Assembly (NCBI GenBank): GCA_029237695.1
Contig: CM055278.1
Coordinates: forward strand, 73,213,188 to 73,277,187
Direction: 5' to 3'
Length of the DNA: 64,000 bases
Source: Conchocele bisecta
Taxonomy: Eukaryota; Mollusca; Bivalvia; Lucinida; Thyasiridae
Shown here: one piece after another, positions 55,747 to 64,000 of the stretch
Layout of the letters: each line of letters starts with the position of its first letter
Position numbering within the stretch: position 1 is the stretch's first letter
Translations under genes and position numbers: made by a program
The notes under the pieces: model-generated
The model's input: only the letters and a program-made list of their open reading frames with translations
What the model was told of the DNA's origin: nothing
The model's database searches: none

Positions 55747-56045
55747 AAATTTGTTCCCACGAAACAACAATTCGTTCCCTCAATTTAACAATTTGTTACG
55801 TCGAATTAACAATTAATTCCCACGATATTACAATAGCAATTCGTTTCGTCGAATTAACAATTCGTTCCCACGAAATAACAATTCGTTCCCTCAATTTAAC
55901 AATTCGTTCCTTCGAATTACAATTAACAATTCGTTCCCACGATATAAAAATTCTGTTCCCACGAAATAACAATTGTTATATCGTGGGAACGAATCGTTAT
56001 TTCGTGGGAACGAATTGTTAAATTGAGGGAACGAATTGTTAAGTG
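55747..56045. repeat. Inverted array of ~21-bp unit (block B)
   Basis: Same array as 515-832, with slightly different unit order (CCCTCAATTT replaces a diverged unit near its start). Confidence 0.85.
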
Positions 56046-57537
56046 TTGAATTGAGTGAACGAACTGTTATTTCAATGGAACGGTTCTGGTGTGGTGAGGA
56101 GCTGGCATCAGATCAGGATTGTTCTGATTTCAGGGCTGAATATATATTTTTATTATTGTACATATTCAGTTCTGATTTTGGGAGTTTCCCCCCATTTGTA
56201 CATGTACTTGAACCCCGCCGTATCGGATGTGACCGTGGCACATATTTTTTCCAGAACCGTACGATTCTTCCCCGATGTCGGGGACGCCGCGAAGCCGTAC
56301 GATTACCTCCATAGCACAGCGACCGGTGTATTAGTGACAAGATAAACTTTCAAAATAAAGTTTGTTACAAAGTAGCATGCAGTAACATTTTGTTCATTAT
56401 ATATTCCAACTAATGACGTCACTCTTTTAGCATATGACGTCATGCACAGGATATGGCATAAATACATTTTCGTCAATTTGCGCCTGTTACTAGACGAAAA
56501 TGTGTTTGTGCGATAGCTTTAAATATAGTTGCGTTATATATCGTTAGGAAACCGGTACATTTTTCGACATAAAACCTTTTACGCCGGCCCGGAGTACATC
56601 ACCAGTGAACTATGCAGTGTTAGTGCGCTACATAAGGATTTATGTGAGACAGATAAGAAGACGAATAGACAGACGGACCAACGGCCATAATGACAAACCG
56701 TCATCCAATGAAAGAGCAGTTACAGTCACGTGTGTCTATAGTAATCGTGTTTCCGGTGTTGTCGTCGTCATCGTCGTCCTAGTGTCGTCGTCCGCGTCCA
56801 AAATGTTAAAAATTCTGTACACGTTTTTTCATCATCATATAACTTTAATATTTATTTAATTTATATATAAATAATGGATTTCTTCGATATTTGGACACAC
56901 GATACACTTAAGCATTTGGAACACACTTATCCCCCCATTAAGTAAACATGACCTTCACATTTTTGACCTGCACATTGTTGCGGAAGGACTTAGCCATTTT
57001 TATGTCTTTGAAAGTTTGTAGAAGTTTCTTCATCATAGTATAACTTTAATATTACTTGACGGATTGCTTCACTTGATACAAGCGAGCATTTGGAACATTG
57101 ACATGTGTCGTGTTTAAAATATAATTGTCAATACACATTCCCAAACATTATAGCCGCACTATTTTAAATCATTTAAAGTAACTAAAACATGAACTTTATA
57201 TATGTATACGTTGGCATGCGTCTGATGATGTGATAACCTGGCACCAGATCAGGTTATTGTAATGTCAAGGCTGAATTATTTTTTCTGTAAATGTTCAGTT
57301 CTGAAAAGTTCAGTTCTGAAAATGTCATCAATTACCTTTTGTATAGTAAGGGTCGCGGGCCATGACATAAGCTAGCCGAAATGACTTAAGCACCATTTAT
57401 ACGATAACAGTTAGACTAGCCGAAAATGTCATAAGAGCCAGTTGTAAAGTCAGAGTCACTGGTCATGAGCTAGTCTGGCTGAAAGTGTCATATGGGACAT
57501 GTTTGTGGTATCAGTTACATGATTATACAGGGGCGGA

Positions 57538-57830
57538 TCCAGCATTTGGGGAACGGGGGGGGGGTTGTCTAGTTGCGAAGGTAACTCTTGCAATCTACTC
57601 CCGTACCGTCCGTAGCTAGCTCTTCGAAATGCACTTTCCTGTATTTTACGGCATTTAAATTCAGACTCCAACTGGTGGTAAACTGTGATCTATGTAAACT
57701 CCGTAGCTGGGGGGGGGGGGGGGCGGGGGGGTGTCCGGGGTTGCACCTCCCCCCCCCCACCCCACCCCCCTCCCCCCCCCCCCCCGTTCAGCTACGGAGT
57801 TGACATAGATCACATCTATATCCGCCTCTG
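57538..57830. mobile_element. TIR element with G/C-run expansion (block B)
   Basis: Same insertion as 8947-9181, with TTATA duplications at 57533-57537 and 57831-57835. Here the centre has become a long hairpin: ACTCCGTAGCTG, a G run (57711-57737), a C run (57748-57785), then CAGCTACGGAGT. It is longer than the block A copy by 58 bp. Confidence 0.8.
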
Positions 57831-58207
57831 TTATAAATATAAATGCGCTTTGAAAGCATGGCACTACTAAATCACTGAAATCCATCACAAATTAAACACA
57901 CTTATATATTATGTGGTATGGGGCGGGAGAATTGTTTTCTTTTGATTGTTGTTCTTTTTAGTTGGCTTTGTTTGCAAATAACATATAACATATACCAGTG
58001 GGCCAATAACAGTCAACAATAAATATGTTGTCAATATAACAGTTAACAAAATGGGTCACTAACGGTTAACATAAACTATTTTGTCAATATAACAGATAAC
58101 AAAAACATGTCAATAACAGGCTAACAGTTTAACCCATACACCCCAGCCTCCATATCTTGTATTTTCTGGGTGTTCGGTTAAGATATGTTTTCGGATAGTC
58201 GTGTTCG

Positions 58208-58271
58208 TAGTTGCGGGCAGCAACTCTGCAAAACTCCAATGGGAGTTTTTGCAGAGTTACTGCCCGCAACT
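58208..58271. repeat. 65-bp palindrome (block B)
   Basis: Counterpart of 9559-9623, with centre CTCCAATGGGAG, one base off the perfect palindrome. Confidence 0.85.
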
Positions 58272-58274
58272 GCT

Positions 58275-58445
58275 ATTGCCGATTACTCGGAAATATTCCA
58301 CTCAAAGACAGAAACTAAGGCTGCAGTCACTTCTGAAAACTCCGCCATCGAGGAGCCAAGTATTCAACCAAAAGGACATAACTCTGACACGTTTTTTGAA
58401 AAATGTAAAGCCGGAGTTATCTTCATGGCTAAGGAACTGAGATTA
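58275..58445 (+). pseudogene. SLC19 exon relic (block B)
   Basis: Encodes ADYSEIFHSKTETK...KAGVIFMAKELR with the same boundaries as the block A relic, so the truncation predates the A/B split. Differences include a Phe to Cys change before KAGV. Followed by unrelated sequence and a stop. Confidence 0.8.
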
Positions 58446-58529
58446 AAACATAACTTAATTTAAGATATATTATTGTGTTTCTTCCATTAATGTACTTAAT
58501 AATTGTGTTAATGGATTAAATGTCCTACC

Positions 58530-58810
58530 CAGTGGCGGATTCAGGAGGGGCCCGGGGGCCCGGCCCCCCCCCCCCCCCCCCCCCCCCGGGCCCCCCCCCC
58601 CCCCCCCCCTTTTCAGAAACCCGATTTATTTTTTGATTTTATTTTTTTTTTTTTACGAAATATTGAGCGTAGAATGCAGGAAATGGCTTCCTCAATTCAA
58701 AAATGTTCAGGGGGGGGGGCATGCCCCGGACCCTCCTAGCCAACTTCGTCGCACCGCTCAGTCGACAAACGACCATACTTCGTTCAAGTGAAATCCTGAA
58801 TCCGCCACTG
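58530..58810. mobile_element. 281-bp TIR element, block B only
   Basis: Begins CAGTGGCGGATTCAG and ends CTGAATCCGCCACTG, a perfect 15-bp inverted repeat. CTACC flanks both sides (58525-58529 and 58811-58815). Block A has the empty site TTCCTACCTAAT near 9878. The interior has long C and T runs. Same family style as 8947-9181. Confidence 0.9.
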
Positions 58811-58911
58811 CTACCTAATAATTAAATCCATGCTTAATTCTTACACATTTGCCCTTCCTATCGGTGCTAGTGAAGCATCTGATAATCTACATAGGGTGGC
58901 ATGGCAAATTA

Positions 58912-58981
58912 TAGTTGCGGGCAGTATCTCTGCAAACCTCCCACACCGTCGGGATTCATGTAGAGTTATTACCCACAACTA
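58912..58981. repeat. 65-bp palindrome family, diverged member
   Basis: TAGTTGCGGGCAGTATCTCT and AGAGTTATTACCCACAACTA with centre CACACCGTCGGGATTCATG. It lies about 390 bp before the SLC19 exon at 59371. Confidence 0.75.
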
Positions 58982-59370
58982 GGCAAATCATAACCGCAGA
59001 ACCGTTGTTGTGCACATATTACCGTGACTTGTTCATTTAAACATGAACCGCACTTGTAATAACCGCTTCCCACCACGAGATATTTTATTGGATGTATTCG
59101 GCAAAACGATTCAAATTGCAGACCCATCACAACGGGTTGTCTTCTCGAGATCAATGACATACCGATCTTTCGCACATCATGTCCTCGTTTTCTTTTTCTT
59201 ATCCGTATCTGTATAGAGATTTCTGTTGAACGGATGTAACCATAAATCAATCAATCAACCAATTAACCAATTAATCAATAATTTCAATCAATCACTAATC
59301 ACTCAAGCAATTCGTCAATCAATCACCCAATCAATAGTTTATTTATAGATATGTTTTCTTATTATTTCAG

Positions 59371-59512
59371 GGCCCAGATAGCCAGGTTCCTACATAGGCA
59401 GCGGTATGGGTTTGTATTTGGGTGTAACATGTTCACCGCGCTATTAATAGAAATAATTATGACCGTCATTGTTGTGGACAAGGCGGGGCTCGGCGTCGAT
59501 GTTCAGACACAG
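59371..59512 (+). CDS. SLC19-family transporter, penultimate-type exon
   Basis: Acceptor TTCTTATTATTTCAG and donor CAG|GTAATA. It enters in phase 2 and leaves in phase 0. It reads AQIARFLHRQRYGFVFGCNM, then MTVIVVDKAGLGVDVQTQ, matching the eleventh helix region of SLC19 proteins (RYALVFG...VIVVD.RGL in vertebrates). Phase 0 agrees with the terminal exon at 11253. Block A lacks this exon, and block B lacks the terminal exon. An upstream exon to connect it with 27571-28435 is not visible, so it may belong to a different, broken copy. Confidence 0.75.
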
Positions 59513-59513
59513 G

Positions 59514-59775
59514 TAATATGTCGCTGTGGCTGAATAAATGGGGGTTATGGGTTTTGCGATCAGTATAGATCCAGATCAGCCTGTGCATCCGCACAGTCTG
59601 ATCAGGATCTGCACTGTTCGCCATGCTATCCGTAAAACACATGGCATGCTTCTAACAAGACATACATATCGTTACCAGGCTACATGAGTGTGTTATTTGA
59701 TCAGGAGCTACATTGGTCGTAAATCCCATAACCACATTTCTCCAGTCACATGCATATGATGATAGCACCCCTCTA
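59514..59775. repeat. Dispersed repeat, 'GATCAGG' family
   Basis: GGGGGTTATGGGTTTTGCGA, AGATCCAGATCAGCCTGTGC, CAGTCTGATCAGGATCTGCA and CTGTTCGCCATGC, then AAATCCCATAACC. It starts inside the SLC19 intron within a few bases of the donor. Confidence 0.75.
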
Positions 59776-60030
59776 AACCGGGCATTATGTGTCTAAGGCA
59801 GATAATAGGACCCCTGTTAACCGGGCACCTGCAAACCCGTCACTATTACATGTATTTATGGCTTGCACTGTCATTTCACAGGTTTAAGTCAGGGACCAAA
59901 GTCTATGAAAGCATTACATATTCATGAAGATAAAAGTATCAGTAATTTAAAGAAATAAATTAAAGATTGTTGTATGTCTGCTCTCAGTTATGAAGGATTA
60001 ATACGCAAGCTTCAGCGATTTGACGTCAAA

Positions 60031-60170
60031 CTAGTTATGTACGTTGATGATTTCATTTTATTCGCACCAGCCGAGAAGATTAATGAACATAAAGACATAC
60101 TGTTATAAGTGTTACAACAGTTAGGCTGGCATATTAATAGTGAAAAATCTCTTGTTAATCCAGTACACTC
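60031..60170 (+). pseudogene. Reverse transcriptase fragment (block B)
   Basis: MYVDDFILFAPAEKINEHKD, then a TAA in the leucine stretch, LGWHINSEKSLVNPVHS. It extends further than the block A copy (LGW then stop). DIRS-like or Ty3-like origin is inferred. Confidence 0.55.
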
Positions 60171-60369
60171 CACAGGTTGAAGTAACGGACCGAGGTATAT
60201 AAATACATTAAATATGCCTAAAAGCATCAATAAATGGAAAAATAATATGCTAACAAAAATTCACTCCCTATATATAGACGTATTGTTTAGCTTATTTTGT
60301 TTTCATTTATTGATGCTTTTATGCATATTTAATGTATTTATAGACCTCGGTCCGTTACTTCAACCTGTG
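60171..60369. mobile_element. hAT-type MITE (block B)
   Basis: CACAGGTTGAAGTAACGGAC and GTCCGTTACTTCAACCTGTG, with GTACACTC and GTATACTC flanks as in block A. It is 5 bp shorter than the block A copy. Confidence 0.85.
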
Positions 60370-62039
60370 GTATACTCATATAACACTTCCTGATCGCGTG
60401 TTGTCTAGTTGAGTCATTTAGGGAAACCCGAAATACCAGTCAAACTGAACAGGCGTATTTGGTCACTATTTTCTGCTTTCTCTTCGGATTTATTGAAACA
60501 TGTAAGTAAATATATAATTATGTTCGTCCGTATGATTGTACAATTAAGGTGGGTGAGCGGTATATACATACAGTGTGTTTTTGATTTTGCATTGAATTGG
60601 AAAGCGAGACTGTATTGTAACAACATTTTATGACAACAACAAAATAGTAAAAATTGTAAGATGAAGAGGCCTATTGATTTTCCGATGACTTATCTCCCCT
60701 TGGCGGCCATTTTTATTGTTCGCACTCTGTATCCTTGTCCACGCAATAACTCAAGTTCTACTTCACCGCTCGCAACCAAATTCGGTCCACGTTTGACTGT
60801 TGACACACCTTTCCCTGTTAAACACATACATTGACTCTACAACATATTTAAATTTAAGTAAGTTTTCATTAATAAGAAAAAAGTCGCCCTTCCCAATTTT
60901 GTTATTTAATGAAATTCGCCTGGTGGCGGTACCACTGGCTATCCATGGTATTGTTGCTCTCCGAGCAATTAGCAAGAAAAGCGAAGACAACACACTTCTG
61001 AAAATTATATTAAACCAAACTGTAAAATATGTCGGTTTTCTGGAAAGTTTTGTGCCTGCTTAATATACAAAATATGTCAAGGATAAATAGTTTTCGCCTT
61101 TCTGTCCGTCTATCCGTCCCTCTGTCCATCTGTAACATAAACTTAACATTTATTATTATGTCTAGGACAGTGAAGTAAGTATCTAGGAAATGTAAAATGT
61201 ATGTTTTGTATTTTATTATTTGAATTATTTATTAAAAGAATACAAAATTGGCATGATTTGTTGTGTATATATTCAGATAATGGTACTCGTTTAATCCAAA
61301 ACCATGTACATTGTTGGGTCTGATTTGAAAATATGGTCTTTAAAGATGTATGAATTTTCATACATTCCTACAAAATAAAGTACCAATAATGGAAATCCGT
61401 TGTATCCAAAACACAGATTTATGCTGCATAAAAGGGAATTTCTGGGAAAATCCCTTTTTATTTGGGAAAGCGTAATGTGTAAACGTTTTGGTACCATATC
61501 CCGGTAGGTTATCGTCATTATTAGCCGATCTATAAATAGATCGGCTATATATTGGTTATCCATCGGTTTGTGAAAAAGTTTGTAACCACCCTTTTCTCCT
61601 ATATTCGGTAATCTACAAAGGCGAAATTTGTTGTATCACTTCCAAATTATATCAACGCGATAATTTTTCATTTTTGGCCATTATCTCTGTTTAAAACTTT
61701 AAATAAGCGAAATAACACCTTTTTTAATAAATTAACGTAAATAACTACAAGAGTTCGGCGGTATGAATAAAGTTTTGACGTCACAAACCGGAAGCTCCGC
61801 CATGTTCCAATATCTCGATACACAAATCAAAACACGCTCGAAGTTTGACCTAAATTCAGTTAGTTAGTGGGTGTGGAGTGTTCTATGTACGGATATAGTC
61901 ATCGTAAAGATCGCGAAAGGACACTGGAATAGTATAGATTGCCTGCAGTAATCACAAATCAAGGTGTGGAATGCGAGAAACTGAGTTCGGATCGGACACG
62001 TAAGCTGGTGTAATCATTATATTGTGTGTGAACCCCACC
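60370..62039. other. Gene-free stretch, counterpart of 12395-14099
   Basis: Same content as in block A with small indels. No gene is called, because frames are not preserved between copies. Confidence 0.6.
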
Positions 62040-62770
62040 CAGAGCTTCTGCTCCAGATAAGCTGCGTATTTGCGTAAATACCCAATTAAAATTGCCAAAA
62101 ACCCAATTGAAATCAGAAGTAGTGAGTATCAAAAAGCAATGAGAACAATTGTGGTACCTAACTTTATCATGCTGCAGAAAACAATAAACAGACCACAATA
62201 TAGCATAATTTTCTTATTTGTCCATGAAAACACATCCAAGGAGACACTTCTAATGAAATGCCAAGATATGTTTTCATTTCGAAACAAACTATTCAATAAT
62301 TGCTGTCTGTTGATGTGTAAACAGTAGTGTGATTTAATTTTACCCAAATAAAATTTTGAAATACCCAATTGCTTCAGAACTGATGGAGTGACAATGCTCA
62401 ATTACTAATTCCAGAGCTCCAGATAGGTGCGTATTGACGTATTTTACGCAATTATTTTAGCTGAATTGATTATCAAAAGTGGGAGTACACAGTATGCACA
62501 ACAATGTGAAAATACGCATTGATTTTCAAATTGAATAGTGAAAATACTGTCATAATGTTAAAATTCACTTAGTTGAGCTTTGTTGCAGCTCAAATAAGTG
62601 AATGTTTAAATTTGTTATATTTTTTTATAATTTTTTCCCTATTTAGTAATGAAGAAAATCAATAATCCATCTGTAAAAGTAAAATACGCAATGATTTTGA
62701 AATCAGGGGGTGTAGCACGCTTTAGACACAAAACTTATCTGGAGCTCTGTAATTCCTTATCTGGAGCCAT
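62040..62770. mobile_element. TIR element(s) with 'CTCCAGATAAG' ends (block B)
   Basis: GCTCCAGATAAGCTGCG at about 62050, GAGCTCCAGATAGGTGCG at about 62413, and inverted ends CTTATCTGGAGCTCTG and CCTTATCTGGAGCCATG. Counterpart of 14100-14832. Confidence 0.55.
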
Positions 62771-63327
62771 GTGGCCACCCACTGAATTATAATGTTTGAC
62801 ACCCGTGTTTTCACAGACAATAAAAAATTGCAGTTTGTGTGAAATTTCATGAAAAATGTTTACAGATTTTGCGATATTTACTTTAAATCATGCCAAACGT
62901 TGATGCAATTCTCAGAGCAAATGCAGAATGTCACCATGTTGTCACCATTCAATGTTATTTATGAAAGATATTGTAAAATTTGTAAATATTTTTCATCAGA
63001 GTGCTCACATGTTTGTACATGCAAAATCACATGGCGCATGTCATATATATATAAAAGTTGTCATAAATTGTCAATATTTCAGTGATATTTCATATGAATT
63101 AGAGTACACCTTTCTTTTTTATTTCTCCTCAAAAGTGCATGTAAATGTTGTGACCACTCATCTGAACTGTCTCCGCAAGAATGTTCAGATAGTGTATGCA
63201 ACATATACTTCCGAGAAGAAATAATAAAAATAAGTTATTATATTGTAATTAAATGTGCAAAGTTACAATATACGACAAGTACACATGTATTTATTTGTTT
63301 TTAATATATATCATGTATATGTTTCAG

Positions 63328-64000
63328 GAAAGAAGGCAGAGTTGTATGACCATCTTAACCCAAACTGGGCATCATCAGTTAATCTGGGCGGACAAAAGCG
63401 AGCACCATCTACATCAAGATATGATCGGCAGCAGGAAAAGAAGAGAATGAAGCCAGCTGAATCCACAACTATTGTTGGACCTGATCACACTGAGACGGGT
63501 ATGAATATGGGTGACAGCGTTGATGAAGACGGCGTTCAGTCACAGACTGATGTTGATAGTCTACTCATGGAGGCTATGTCGCTGGAGCTGCAGGAACTGC
63601 GTACAAAGAATGGGGAGCTTAAGGAAAAAGTGGCCCATTTGGAAACTAAATTCACTGCAAGTTATTTTAAGGGTAGTGACGAGAAGGTGAAACATTTAAC
63701 AGGATTACCATCATTCACAGTTCTATCTATATTGTTTAATTTTCTGGAGCCTCACCTGCCATCCAGTCTGGTCATGCCCAAGTTCAAGGTAATGATATTG
63801 ACATTAGTGAAATTGCGACTAAATTTGTCAAATATTTTCTTATGTATGTATTTGACACTACTCAATCAACAACATGTAGACCTTTTTACACGGACAATTG
63901 ACTGTATGTACAAGCGGCTAAAGAAACTCATTGAGAAAAACCATGCCAATGGAATTTAGAAAGTACTTCGGCCACAGGTGTACAGTGATAATTGATTGTT
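63328..64000 (+). pseudogene. THAP/DDE_Tnp_4-type transposase (block B, cut by window end)
   Basis: Acceptor TATATGTTTCAG at 63327, then KKAELYDHLNPNWASSVNLG, a coiled segment (LELQELRTKNGELKEKVAHL), SDEKVKHLTGLPSFTVLSIL and LEPHLPSSL with no LINE insertion. A frameshift follows LRLNLSN, before CMYKRLKKLIEK, and the frame ends at about 63959 (NHANGI*), although homology continues past it (compare MPMEF in another frame). It is therefore also decayed, independently of the block A LINE insertion. Confidence 0.7.

Larger units (their letters stand above)
55231..64000 (+). repeat. Block B: second copy of the 1-16480 segment
   Basis: Aligns in order with block A but lacks 1113-7758, 10176-12053 and 15796-16207, and carries extra sequence at 58525-58810 and 58863-59775. 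Where aligned, differences are scattered single bases and small indels, a few per hundred. The copy continues beyond the window end. Confidence 0.9.

Noticed and set aside
55289..55783. 164-codon minus-strand frame in the Harbinger right subterminal zone
   Set aside because: It results from the repeated TCGT/ACGA motifs; the equivalent in block A is broken.

Overview
The window looks like AT-rich, repeat-dominated DNA from an invertebrate, most likely a bivalve mollusc. The grounds are intron-split genes with GT-AG sites and conserved phase, tRNA-derived and 'TTTGTTTGTTGGGGTTTAAC' type dispersed repeats of the sort common in bivalves, many short fold-back elements, and fragments of PIF/Harbinger, THAP-DDE, hAT-like, pogo-like, Polinton, LINE and DIRS-like elements. 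The species cannot be named from the sequence. Positions 29652-30151 are a 500-base run of N.

Host genes are few and broken. Parts of a solute carrier family 19 (folate/thiamine transporter) gene occur at three places: a good 5' coding exon at 27571-28435, a penultimate-type exon at 59371-59512 and a terminal exon at 11253-11432. Reduced relics of the middle of the 5' exon lie at about 9629-9796 and 58275-58445. The exon that should join the 5' exon to the penultimate one was not found. Two phase-matched exons at 45729-45813 and 46679-46803 encode the C-terminus of an unrecognised cysteine-rich protein.

Layout: 1-16480 (block A) and 55231-64000 (block B) are copies of one segment in the same orientation, differing by several large presence/absence segments. 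Shared blocks are 1-1112/55231-56338, 7759-9932/56340-58862, 9933-10175/59776-60030, 12053-15795/60031-63737 and 16208-16480/63738-64000. A third, more diverged partial copy (about 25960-27560) lies just before the SLC19 5' exon. Between the blocks are fold-back and tandem repeats (17-26 kb), the SLC19 exon (27.5 kb), a 5'-truncated LINE interrupted by a 2.4-kb TIR element (31.3-35.6 kb), other LINE 3' ends (36-37 kb), a 1.6-kb fold-back (38.5-40.1 kb), a SINE and a decayed Polinton integrase (41-44 kb), the cysteine-rich gene end, a CAC/CAT microsatellite (51.6-52.1 kb) and a nearly complete 2.94-kb Harbinger element (52769-55710) with a TTA target duplication.

The most informative structure is comparative. 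Copies within one window act as empty-site controls, so insertions, target duplications and exon losses can be read directly. Best leads: (i) complementary exon loss in SLC19 between blocks A and B, which may be real duplication or uncollapsed haplotypes; (ii) a 2.4-2.5-kb TIR element carrying a minus-strand tRNA-like module that appears to have inserted into a LINE with no target duplication; (iii) an hAT-type family with short and long members, the long one holding a second, nested inverted repeat; (iv) a family of about 65-base palindromes next to SLC19 copies. No clearly new biochemical system is visible.
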